A stretch of 16,810 bases of DNA from an uncultured Treponema sp. (lineage in GTDB: Bacteria > Spirochaetota > Spirochaetia > Treponematales > Treponemataceae), in the NCBI GenBank assembly GCA_937902445.1, contig CALELJ010000093.1, positions 1 through 16,810 of the forward strand, read 5' to 3'. The translations under genes were made by a program, and so were the position numbers. This document shows, one piece after another, positions 6,239 through 12,759 of this stretch; within the stretch, counting starts at the first letter, position 1; the number at the start of each line of letters is the position of its first letter. Below the pieces are notes generated by a model. The model was not told the origin of the DNA. It saw nothing but the letters and a program-made list of their open reading frames with translations, and searched no databases.

Positions 6239-8826
6239 GTGAAACCAAAGACATTTTTTTAAGAGGACAGGTTGCACAGGATTTTGACTTCTACAGAATC
6301 CGGGAGGCAATCTCACATTTTGCACAAAGCGAAGAAGGCCAGGAAGAAGTCCTTCGCCGTGAAAGTACGACAGAAAAAGAAAGCATCGACCTGCTTAAAA
6401 ATCTTGGCCGTCAGTGGAACACATACCTTTCTTCAGACCATCCCCAGGCATTGTTTGCATGGCCACCGGTAAAGGAAATTTTTCCACAGCTTGGCATCGA
6501 AGGCGGAACCCTGAACCAGGAGCAGATTTTTGCGCTGGGACTTTTTTCCCTTTACACCGAGAAGACACGAGGAGCAATAAAAGGCGCAGAAGACGACTTG
6601 AAGATTCCTTCACTTGCAAAAAAAGTTTCAGAGATTCCATACCTTGGTCAGGCAGCTGACGAGATATTCCGCATCATTGATGTTTCAACAGGTGAAGTAA
6701 GGGATCTTCCGGTCCTCAGGGAAATCAGAAGCCGCATTTCTTCGCTCAAAAAGGAAATCGAGAATTCCATCAGAAAATATACATCGGACTCAAGTTTAAG
6801 CCAGGCACTCCAGTCAAATGTTCCGGCATTCCGTGCAGACAGGGAACTTCTTGCCGTACGCGCAGACCGCAAGAACGCAGTCAAGGGAATCATCCATGAA
6901 GTCAGCGCAACAGGACAGACAGTCTACATTGAGCCTGAAGAAATCGTAAGGACAAACAATGAACTTGTTGAGGAAGAGTTCCGGCTGCAGTCAGAGCTGA
7001 ATAAAATTTTCAGGGAACTGACGGAAAGCCTTTCAAAATACAAAGGTGATTTTATTGAGGCACAGAAAGCAATGGTGCTTCTTGACAGCACTTACGCCGC
7101 GGCAAGATGGCAGAAATCCATCAACGGAATTTTTGCAGAAGACTGTGACATGCAGGAAGAACCGCCTTTCATCAGCAGGGCCCGACACCCCCTTTTAGGA
7201 GACCGTGCAGTTCCGGTAACGATTACTTTCATGCAGGGCAAAAAAATCCTGATCATAACGGGACCAAACACAGGCGGAAAAACCGTAACCCTTAAGACCA
7301 TCGCTCTTTTTGCACTACTCAATCAGGCAGGCTTCCCAATTCCGGCGGAAGAAGGTACAAGGCTTCCATTGTTCAGTTCGATTTTCGCAGACATCGGTGA
7401 CGAACAGTCCATCGACGAATCACTTTCGACTTTCTCAAGCCGCATGAAAAAAATCGCCCTTGCATTGAACAATGCGGATGAAAGATCCCTTGTTCTTCTG
7501 GACGAACTTGGAAGCGGAACAGATCCTCTCGAAGGAAGCGCAATCGCCATGGCGACTTTGGACAGACTTCTTGAAATCGGTTCCTTTGTCATCACGACTA
7601 CCCATCATGGAGTTCTGAAAAACTATGGATACACAAATCCATATTGCGTGAATGCAAGCGTAGAATTCAACACGGAAACACTTCGTCCTACCTACAACCT
7701 TTTGATGGGAATACCTGGTGAAAGCCATGCAATTGAAATCGCACGACACTCGGGACTTCCGGTACAGACCGTAGAAAAGGCACAGACCTACATCTCTACG
7801 GAACAGGCTGACGTAAGCACACTCATAAAGGGACTCACATCAAAGCATGAGGAACTTGAAGAACTTTTGCGACAGCAGCGGATAAAGGGTGCCGACCTTC
7901 AGAACAAGGAACTTAAAATCCACAATCGTGAAATCAAGATTCTTGAAAGGGACATTGAGCTCAAAGAAATTGAAAACAAGCAGAGCTTTGCTTTCCTGAG
8001 GGAAACAAGGAGCAAACTTGAAAACCTTGTGCGTGTTTTGCGTGAGGGCGAAATCACAAAGGAAAAAACACAGGGCGTAAAAAGATTCATAAGCGACCTT
8101 GAGAATTCCATCGAAGAGCAGAAAGTTCAGCTGGAACAGAAGCGAAAGGAACTTGAGGATGAGATAAACAAGCTCCGGGCGGAAGAAGAAAAAATCGCCG
8201 AAAACGGAATGCGCATAAAAAAAGCAAAGGAACACGGAGTTGCCAAAGGCAAGAAAACAAAGCAGCGCATGTCCAATGCGGAGGCCCTCAAAACAGCTAC
8301 CGTTGACGAGCGCCAGGTTGAATTTGCAAAACGACAGAAGGAACCAAAGAAACCGGCCGTTACCAGACTTGCATACACGGAAGGCATGGAAGTTTTATGC
8401 GGTGCTGAAAAAAGAAAGGGAACTTTGATCCGCCTTGTTAAGGAAGGAATCTGGCAGGTCCAGATTGGATTCATGAAAATGGAAGTACCCCAGCGCCAGA
8501 TGGTTCCGGCTGAAAAACCTGCCTACGAAAATTCACGGGCAGACTACTTTGTTGAATCTGCTGCAACTGAAATTGACGAGGCTCCTAAATTTGAACTGCG
8601 GCTTTTGGGAATGCGCTGTGAGGAAGCAATGCGTGTGCTTGAACATCAGCTTGACCTCTGCGCAATAAAAAACTTCAGGAATTTTTCGATTGTCCACGGG
8701 AAAGGAAATGGAATCCTGCAGCAGGCTGTCCACGACTACCTTGCCCACTACCCTGGGGTTAAATCCTACAGCTTTGCCCGTCCTGAAGAAGGCGGAAGCG
8801 GAAAAACTTATGTTGAACTGAACTAG
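6235..8826 (+). CDS. mutS2: MutS2 ATPase with C-terminal Smr domain
   Basis: This is a MutS paralogue without a mismatch-recognition domain; family members act in recombination control or in rescue of collided ribosomes. The protein has 863 residues, against the usual 770-830. An N-terminal helical core/clamp is followed by Walker A GPNTGGKT (343-350), Walker B LLDELGSGTDP with D423/E424, and the HH motif in TTTHHG. A long charged coiled coil follows at about 520-690. An extended basic linker leads to the Smr domain (about 785-863), which keeps HGKGNG (821-826) and the GGSGKTYVEL ending. The nuclease-associated LDLR motif reads LRLL here (788-791). It starts in a 4-nt overlap with the phosphatase stop and has no strong ribosome site, so coupling is likely. 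Confidence 0.95.
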   Translation: MSETKDIFLRGQVAQDFDFYRIREAISHFAQSEEGQEEVLRRESTTEKESIDLLKNLGRQWNTYLSSDHPQALFAWPPVKEIFPQLGIEGGTLNQEQIFALGLFSLYTEKTRGAIKGAEDDLKIPSLAKKVSEIPYLGQAADEIFRIIDVSTGEVRDLPVLREIRSRISSLKKEIENSIRKYTSDSSLSQALQSNVPAFRADRELLAVRADRKNAVKGIIHEVSATGQTVYIEPEEIVRTNNELVEEEFRLQSELNKIFRELTESLSKYKGDFIEAQKAMVLLDSTYAAARWQKSINGIFAEDCDMQEEPPFISRARHPLLGDRAVPVTITFMQGKKILIITGPNTGGKTVTLKTIALFALLNQAGFPIPAEEGTRLPLFSSIFADIGDEQSIDESLSTFSSRMKKIALALNNADERSLVLLDELGSGTDPLEGSAIAMATLDRLLEIGSFVITTTHHGVLKNYGYTNPYCVNASVEFNTETLRPTYNLLMGIPGESHAIEIARHSGLPVQTVEKAQTYISTEQADVSTLIKGLTSKHEELEELLRQQRIKGADLQNKELKIHNREIKILERDIELKEIENKQSFAFLRETRSKLENLVRVLREGEITKEKTQGVKRFISDLENSIEEQKVQLEQKRKELEDEINKLRAEEEKIAENGMRIKKAKEHGVAKGKKTKQRMSNAEALKTATVDERQVEFAKRQKEPKKPAVTRLAYTEGMEVLCGAEKRKGTLIRLVKEGIWQVQIGFMKMEVPQRQMVPAEKPAYENSRADYFVESAATEIDEAPKFELRLLGMRCEEAMRVLEHQLDLCAIKNFRNFSIVHGKGNGILQQAVHDYLAHYPGVKSYSFARPEEGGSGKTYVELN

Positions 8827-8839
8827 ATTTTATATGCAA

Positions 8840-8932
8840 GGTTGCTGAGTATGTCGAAGTACCCTGCTTTTTTTTGACTCTTCGGCAGACCCTTCGACTA
8901 CGCTCAGGGAGCCTAGACTACTTAGGGAGCCT
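8840..8932. repeat. REP-like palindromic repeats between mutS2 and argR
   Basis: Two degenerate copies of the same short element face each other. One reads GCTGAGTATGTCGAAG (8844-8859). The other, on the opposite strand, reads CCCTTCGACTACGCTCAGGG (8890-8909). Their GTCGAAG (8853-8859) and CTTCGAC (8892-8898) cores can pair around a spacer that holds eight T (8868-8875). AGGGAGCCT then occurs twice, 18 bp apart (8906-8914 and 8924-8932). The first copy plus the T-run may also terminate mutS2 transcription, but its stem is weak. Confidence 0.55.
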
Positions 8933-8936
8933 TTAA

Positions 8937-9407
8937 TTAGACTTCAAGCTCTGGAATTTTTTCCTTGAGTTTTGAAAGAAAGTCCTTGCCTGAAACACCT
9001 TCACGAAGACAGACGAAAATGCAGTTTTCGCCGGCAATGGTTCCAAGTATTTCCTCGATGTTCATGGAATCAAGGGCGTTGGTCACACTGTGTGCATAAC
9101 CGCCAAGAGTTTTTATGACACAGATGTTTCCGCTGAAATCAATGCTTATATAACCGCGAAGAAAATCCTGAGCATAAATCTGATCGTTCTCTGAAAAACT
9201 TTCTTCTTCTGGAATCGTGTAGACATATCCGTTGTTTCCGTCGCTTACCTTGCCCACTTTCATGAGTTTCAGATCACGGCTCAATGTCGCCTGAGTAACC
9301 TCAAAGCCATCGGCAAGCAGCAGGTTCAACAGTTCGTCCTGGCTTTTTATCTTGTTTCCCTTTATGAGTTTCTTTATTGTCTTGAGTCGTAGATGTCTGT
9401 CTTTCAT
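8937..9407 (-). CDS. argR: Arginine repressor family transcription regulator
   Basis: The 156-residue protein has the ArgR layout: an N-terminal winged helix (KTIKKLIKGN, then VTQATLSRDLKLMKVGKV, the recognition helix) and a C-terminal hexamerisation/arginine-binding domain (GGYAHSVTNALDS, GTIAGENCIFVC). In E. coli ArgR and B. subtilis AhrC the binding loop reads GDD; here it reads GEN. The family regulates arginine synthesis or catabolism, but no such genes lie in this window. I chose the ATG at 9407 because the family N-terminus starts there and a good -10 lies just upstream; the longer open frame runs through the operators. No Shine-Dalgarno is visible. It is divergent from pgi, and operators between them suggest autoregulation. 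Confidence 0.93.
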   Translation of the reverse strand: MKDRHLRLKTIKKLIKGNKIKSQDELLNLLLADGFEVTQATLSRDLKLMKVGKVSDGNNGYVYTIPEEESFSENDQIYAQDFLRGYISIDFSGNICVIKTLGGYAHSVTNALDSMNIEEILGTIAGENCIFVCLREGVSGKDFLSKLKEKIPELEV

Positions 9408-9417
9408 ATATGCACTA

Positions 9418-9446
9418 AATATACAAAATTTTGCATAATTATGCAA
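9418..9446 (-). promoter_or_regulatory. argR promoter overlapping operator 1
   Basis: Minus strand: TTGCAT (9446-9441), 17-nt spacer, TATATT (9423-9418). The expected start is near 9411, leaving about 4 nt before the ATG at 9407. The -35 lies inside the palindromic operator at 9431-9446, so bound ArgR would block it. Confidence 0.6.
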
Positions 9447-9497
9447 AATGTTTTGCGTTTTATTGTAATGTTTTCTATTATTTGCTATATTTTGCAA
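9431..9497. promoter_or_regulatory. Three ArgR-type operators (ARG boxes) between argR and pgi
   Basis: Three 16-mers share the frame TTGC-N8-GCAA. Box 1 is TTGCATAATTATGCAA (9431-9446), the centre of a perfect 22-bp palindrome (9428-9449). Box 2 is TTGCGTTTTATTGTAA (9453-9468, one mismatch in the half-sites). Box 3 is TTGCTATATTTTGCAA (9482-9497). Boxes 1 and 2 start 22 bp apart, close to the spacing of paired ARG boxes bound by one ArgR hexamer. A weaker fourth match may lie at 9411-9426. Assignment to ArgR rests on the adjacent argR gene and the AT-rich ARG-box style. Confidence 0.65.
9463..9491 (+). promoter_or_regulatory. pgi promoter overlapping operators 2 and 3
   Basis: TTGTAA (9463-9468) and TATATT (9486-9491) are separated by 17 nt. 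The -35 lies in box 2 and the -10 in box 3. The predicted start near 9498 gives a leader of about 36 nt with AAGGAG at 9522-9527. Confidence 0.6.
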
Positions 9498-9533
9498 TTG
9501 AAAATAGAAAATTTGCTATTTAAGGAGTATTTT

Positions 9534-11120
9534 ATGGCAATTTCATGGAATAACCTGGACACACTTGAATCATTCAAGAAGCTCCAGTCTCTTAAAAACT
9601 CAGTTTCAGTTGCAAAGGAACTTTCTGGTTCTGACGGCGCAAAACGCGTTGCAGAATATTCAATTCCAATGGCTGGCGGACTTACATACAATTATGCAGC
9701 AAAGCAGGTGAACGCTCAGGTTCTTTCAGTACTTGAAGAACTTGCAAAGGAATCACAGCTCCTTGAAAAATTCGAAGCACTCTATAACGGTGATGTAATC
9801 AACACTGGAGAAAACCGCATGGTTCTCCACCAGCTTCTCCGTGGTCAGCTTGGAAAAGACGTTATGGCTGACGGTGTGAACAAGCGCGAATTCTACATCA
9901 ACGAACAGAAGAAGATGGCAGACTTTGCCAACAAGGTACACAACGGTGAAATCGTAAACGAAAAGGGCGAAAAGTTCACAACAGTTTGCCAGATCGGTAT
10001 CGGTGGTTCGGACCTTGGTCCACGCGCAATCTATCTTGCTCTTGAAAACTGGGCAAAGGCAAACAATACATTCAAGATGGATGCAAAGTTCATTTCAAAT
10101 GTTGACCCAGACGATGCAGCTGCAGTCTGCTCTTCAATCGACATTTCAAAGACAATCTTCATCCTTGTTTCAAAGTCAGGAACAACACTTGAAACACTTA
10201 CAAACGAATCTTTCGTAAAGGACTTCATCGTAAAGGCTGGATGCAACCCATCAAAGCACATGATCGCTGTTACTTCAGAAACATCACCACTTGCAAAGAG
10301 CCCGGACTACCTTGCAGCATTCTTCATGGATGACTACATCGGCGGACGCTACTCTTCTTCATCTGGTGTAGGTGGAGCAATCCTTTCACTCGCATTCGGA
10401 CCAAAGGTTTTCGCAGACTTCCTCGACGGTGCCGCAGCAGAAGATGCAACAGCAAAGAACGCTGACATCAGAAAGAACCCGGCACTTCTTGACGCACTCA
10501 TCGGTGTATATGAAAGAAACGTTCAGGGATATCCTTCAACAGCAGTTCTTCCATATTCACAGGCACTTTCAAGATTCCCAGCACACCTTCAGCAGCTTGA
10601 TATGGAATCAAACGGAAAGAGCGTCAACCGCTTTGGTGAAAAGATCAACTACGTTACAGGACCTGTAATTTTTGGTGAACCTGGAACAAACGGACAGCAC
10701 TCATTCTACCAGCTGCTCCATCAGGGAACAGACATCGTTCCACTCCAGTTCATCGCATACAGCGAAAACCAGACAGGAAAGGATGTTGTAATCGAAGATT
10801 CTACAAGCCAGAAGAAGCTCTGCGCAAACGTAACAGCACAGATCATCGCTTTTGCCTGCGGAAAGGACAACGAAAATCCAAACAAGTTCTTTGCCGGTGA
10901 ACGCCCATCAAGCCTTATCTACGGAAAGCAGGTTAACCCAACATCAATCGGTGCCCTCCTTGCACACTTTGAAAACAAGGTAATGTTCCAGGGCTTCATC
11001 TGGAACATCAACAGCTTCGACCAGGAAGGCGTACAGCTTGGCAAAGTACTTGCAAAGACAGTACTCGGCGGAAAAATGGACGGAGCATTGAAAGCCTACG
11101 CAGACCTGCTTATAAAGTAA
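9534..11120 (+). CDS. pgi: Glucose-6-phosphate isomerase
   Basis: This enzyme interconverts glucose 6-phosphate and fructose 6-phosphate in glycolysis/gluconeogenesis. Its 528 residues fit the family. Recognisable sites are GIGGSDLGPRA, the sugar-phosphate loop SKSGTTLETLTNE, the signature FGEPGTNGQHSFYQLLHQGT with the catalytic Glu and His, and the C-terminal QEGVQLGK with the catalytic Lys. The ATG at 9534 has AAGGAG 6 nt upstream. In-frame codons further upstream lie within the operators and promoter. Codon choice is strongly biased (AAG, AAC, TTC, GAC, CTT), as expected of a highly expressed gene. The last ~25 residues differ from a second pgi tail left downstream at 11226-11318, which suggests allelic replacement. 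Confidence 0.97.
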   Translation: MAISWNNLDTLESFKKLQSLKNSVSVAKELSGSDGAKRVAEYSIPMAGGLTYNYAAKQVNAQVLSVLEELAKESQLLEKFEALYNGDVINTGENRMVLHQLLRGQLGKDVMADGVNKREFYINEQKKMADFANKVHNGEIVNEKGEKFTTVCQIGIGGSDLGPRAIYLALENWAKANNTFKMDAKFISNVDPDDAAAVCSSIDISKTIFILVSKSGTTLETLTNESFVKDFIVKAGCNPSKHMIAVTSETSPLAKSPDYLAAFFMDDYIGGRYSSSSGVGGAILSLAFGPKVFADFLDGAAAEDATAKNADIRKNPALLDALIGVYERNVQGYPSTAVLPYSQALSRFPAHLQQLDMESNGKSVNRFGEKINYVTGPVIFGEPGTNGQHSFYQLLHQGTDIVPLQFIAYSENQTGKDVVIEDSTSQKKLCANVTAQIIAFACGKDNENPNKFFAGERPSSLIYGKQVNPTSIGALLAHFENKVMFQGFIWNINSFDQEGVQLGKVLAKTVLGGKMDGALKAYADLLIK

Positions 11121-11139
11121 GCACAGCTTCGACCAGGAT

Positions 11140-11169
11140 AGCGGGTTTTTGATCCTTCAGAAACCCGCT
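11140..11169 (+). repeat. Hairpin element copy 1 (conserved loop)
   Basis: AGCGGGTTT (11140-11148) pairs perfectly with AAACCCGCT (11161-11169) around the 12-nt loop TTGATCCTTCAG. No T-run follows, so it is not an ordinary terminator. The loop recurs in copy 2 at 11351-11362. Confidence 0.65.
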
Positions 11170-11171
11170 AA

Positions 11172-11226
11172 ACGAGTCTGTCAAAGCTTTAAGTGAGCGG
11201 ACGCGAACGTGCCTTGACTGACTCGT
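11172..11226. repeat. 55-bp imperfect palindrome
   Basis: ACGAGTCTGTCAAAGC (11172-11187) and GCCTTGACTGACTCGT (11211-11226) can pair at 14 of 16 positions, with a 23-nt GC-rich centre. Together with hairpin copy 1 it fills the gap in the pgi remnant. It resembles a small palindromic intergenic repeat; no second copy is seen in this window. Confidence 0.55.
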
Positions 11227-11324
11227 ATGGCGTACAACTTGGTAAAGTACTTGCAAAGACAGTACTTTCTAAGAAGTACGACGGAGCTCTCGAAGCATTC
11301 GCAAAGATCTTCGGACTCTAATAA
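11226..11324 (+). pseudogene. Remnant of a second pgi C-terminus
   Basis: This frame encodes 31 residues, YGVQLGKVLAKTVL then SKKYDGALEAFAKIFGL, followed by two TAA codons. It matches the end of a glucose-6-phosphate isomerase and aligns with GVQLGKVLAKTVL of the intact gene nearby. The first part is almost identical in DNA; the rest diverges. A preceding piece at 11123-11138 (ACAGCTTCGACCAGGA) is identical to 11011-11026 of pgi, where it encodes SFDQ. About 87 nt of hairpin-rich sequence separates this piece from the YGVQ part. There is no start codon or ribosome site, so it is not an expressed gene. Confidence 0.75.
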
Positions 11325-11337
11325 GCAGTTTCCATCA

Positions 11338-11375
11338 TTCAGTCAGGATTATGATCCTTCAGAAACCTGACTGAA
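11338..11375 (+). repeat. Hairpin element copy 2 (conserved loop)
   Basis: TTCAGTCAGG (11338-11347) pairs with CCTGACTGAA (11366-11375). After one A-A mismatch, TT/AA pairs close the 12-nt loop ATGATCCTTCAG (11351-11362). The loop matches copy 1 at 11 of 12 positions, while the stem sequence is different. TAAAAAG follows, so this is not a normal terminator. Confidence 0.65.
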
Positions 11376-11384
11376 TAAAAAGCG

Positions 11385-11424
11385 AAAGGGGCGGCATGAA
11401 GAAATCTTCATGCCGCCCCTTTTC
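11385..11424. terminator. Strong bidirectional terminator between pgi and tatD
   Basis: A 17-bp perfect stem (11385-11401 with 11406-11422) has the 4-nt loop AAAT and a GGGGCGGC core. A-rich sequence precedes it and TTTT follows, so it can work on both strands for the convergent genes pgi and tatD. Confidence 0.9.
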
Positions 11425-11466
11425 TGTCACTTGCAGTTCATTCTGCTGATATTGTTTTTAATTCCA

Positions 11467-12360
11467 TCAGCTTTTAAGACCAAACAGAGTCTTGCAGTTC
11501 TCATCTACCAGACGGTCCAGTTTGTCCGTACTCATGCCAAGCTTTCCTGAAATGAATTCATAAGTATATTTGATGAAGAGAGGATTGTTTTCCTGTCCGC
11601 GCATTGGAACAGGTGCAAGATAAGGGCTGTCAGTCTCAAGGAGAATCCTGTCCTTTGGAAGATAATTCAGCAATGCCTCAAGATCATCCATCTGACTTTT
11701 TTTTGTATATGTCAGAGCACCACCGAGAGCAATATACCAGCCCAGGTCAAGAAACTGACGGGCTTCTTCCAGTCCATATGAGAAACAATGCACGATGCCG
11801 CGGTTGTATCTGATGCTGCGCAGCACATCCATGGTATCATCAAATCCGTCACGGCTGTGAATAATGAAAGGAAGATCAAGTTCACGGGCAAGCTCAAGCT
11901 GCATGCCAAAAAGCTCCTTTTCACCATAGAACATGGCATCGTCATAATCTTCCTGACTGTGATGATCAACTCCGCTTGGATTCCAGTGGTGGTCGATTCC
12001 GCCCTCACCGATGGCACACACATGTTTGGCAAATACGCTGTCGCTTTCACGGAAATCTTCGATGCTTTCCTTTAAAGTCTCGATGCAGGTGTAACGGTCT
12101 TCGATGCTGTCTGGGTCCGGCCATATGCCCGCACTCAGATAGATGGACTTCTTCAATTTGCTCTGCATGTTTACATCAGGCAAAGCTTCAAGGCAATCTT
12201 CCAGAGTCTGGGCACGATAGGCAAGATCATCTGCCCTTGTTCCAATATCGAGTCCAAAATAAATTTTATTTTTTGCCATCTGCTCCAGGATTTCTGTTCC
12301 GTATTCCTGGCTGTTGTTTTCTACCAGATGATGAAAATGGAAATGTGTATCACTAAACAT
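11467..12360 (-). CDS. tatD: TatD-family metal-dependent hydrolase (DNase)
   Basis: This is an amidohydrolase-fold enzyme of the TatD family, linked to 3'-5' DNA exonuclease activity. Its 297 residues show the metal sites in order: DTHFHFHH at residues 4-11 (HxH), IGEGGIDHHW (Glu), PFIIHSRDG (His), GIVHCFSYG (His) and LLETDSPYLAPVPMRGQENNP (Asp and substrate loop). It is somewhat longer than the usual ~260, with extra sequence before IGEGGID. I chose ATG 12360 because GGAG lies 7 nt upstream and the HxH motif follows at once; an ATG nine codons earlier has less support. A possible promoter (TATAAA at 12421-12416 with a poor -35) lies about 55 nt upstream. It converges on pgi. Confidence 0.92.
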   Translation of the reverse strand: MFSDTHFHFHHLVENNSQEYGTEILEQMAKNKIYFGLDIGTRADDLAYRAQTLEDCLEALPDVNMQSKLKKSIYLSAGIWPDPDSIEDRYTCIETLKESIEDFRESDSVFAKHVCAIGEGGIDHHWNPSGVDHHSQEDYDDAMFYGEKELFGMQLELARELDLPFIIHSRDGFDDTMDVLRSIRYNRGIVHCFSYGLEEARQFLDLGWYIALGGALTYTKKSQMDDLEALLNYLPKDRILLETDSPYLAPVPMRGQENNPLFIKYTYEFISGKLGMSTDKLDRLVDENCKTLFGLKS

Positions 12361-12549
12361 GATTCGCTCCGACTGTAAGTTTTCCAATGAGTTTTTAAGG
12401 AATTACAGTGCCTTATTTATACAGCAAATGCAAAGGATTTTCTATAAGCAGACAGGGCGGCGAAAGTTACTAAAACTACAGGCCCCTATTAAATCAAGGC
12501 TTTCGCCATCGATTCCGGCGTTGCTTTCTTGATCCTGCTTTAAAACTAC
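12361..12549 (-). other. tatD leader / intergenic region with internal repeats
   Basis: No gene is visible here. TAAAACTACA occurs twice, exactly 70 bp apart (12471-12480 and 12541-12550). GGCGAAAG (12459-12466) is inverted as CTTTCGCC (12500-12507). On the minus strand GGCGAAAGCC (12507-12498) can form a small GAAA-capped hairpin. I could not match it to a T-box or other known leader. Confidence 0.35.
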
Positions 12550-12577
12550 AAAACCTGCCTTGCTTAAGACAGGTTTT
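12550..12577 (-). terminator. Terminator of tRNA-Leu
   Basis: On the minus strand AAAACCTG (12577-12570) pairs with CAGGTTTT (12557-12550). Inner T-G, C-G, T-A and T-A pairs extend the stem to 12 bp. GTAGTTTT follows. It starts about 7 nt after the tRNA 3' end. Confidence 0.75.
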
Positions 12578-12583
12578 AGTTGT

Positions 12584-12670
12584 TGCCGAGCACCGGAATC
12601 GAACCGGCACGACATGTTAAGTGTCGAGGGATTTTAAGTCCCTTGTGTCTACCAATTCCACCAGCTCGGC
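12584..12670 (-). tRNA. tRNA-Leu, anticodon UAA
   Basis: The 87-nt gene reads 12670 to 12584. Acceptor strands GCCGAGC and GCTCGGC pair fully. The anticodon arm GGGACTTAAAATCCC places TAA in the anticodon. A long variable arm (around TCGACACTTAACATGTCG) marks a class II leucine tRNA, and GGTTCGATTCC gives the T arm. The 3' CCA is not encoded: the sequence continues ACA after the discriminator A, so it must be added by the CCA enzyme. Confidence 0.96.
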
Positions 12671-12682
12671 GACACGGGAAAT

Positions 12683-12711
12683 ACTATATCGTATTTTCTG
12701 GTCTATTTCAA
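12683..12711 (-). promoter_or_regulatory. Promoter of tRNA-Leu
   Basis: Minus strand: TTGAAA (12711-12706), 17-nt spacer, TATAGT (12688-12683). The start would lie within a few bases of the mature tRNA 5' end at 12670. No other gene occupies the 89 nt between the tRNA and the next CDS. Confidence 0.7.
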
Positions 12712-12759
12712 TACAGACAGATCTTGCTGGCTGCAGGTGGTTCCGGCTGTGGATCTAGA

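Noticed and set aside
7840..8235. Minus-strand open frames inside mutS2
   Set aside because: They are Phe/Leu-rich shadows of the coiled-coil coding region, without ribosome sites or recognisable domains.
11140..11169. Intrinsic terminator for pgi
   Set aside because: The hairpin has no T-run on either strand. The 17-bp hairpin at 11385-11424 is the clear terminator.
11172..11226. Possible integron attC recombination site
   Set aside because: The long imperfect stem is attC-like, but the ends do not fit the RYYYAAC and GTTRRRY core boxes, and the right end is pgi-derived coding sequence. No integrase is present in the window.
11788..12356. Plus-strand open frames opposite tatD
   Set aside because: tatD on the other strand has all family motifs; the opposing frames have none.
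12361..12540. T-box or other riboswitch in the tatD leader
   Set aside because: No T-box sequence, specifier loop or terminator/antiterminator pair could be identified.
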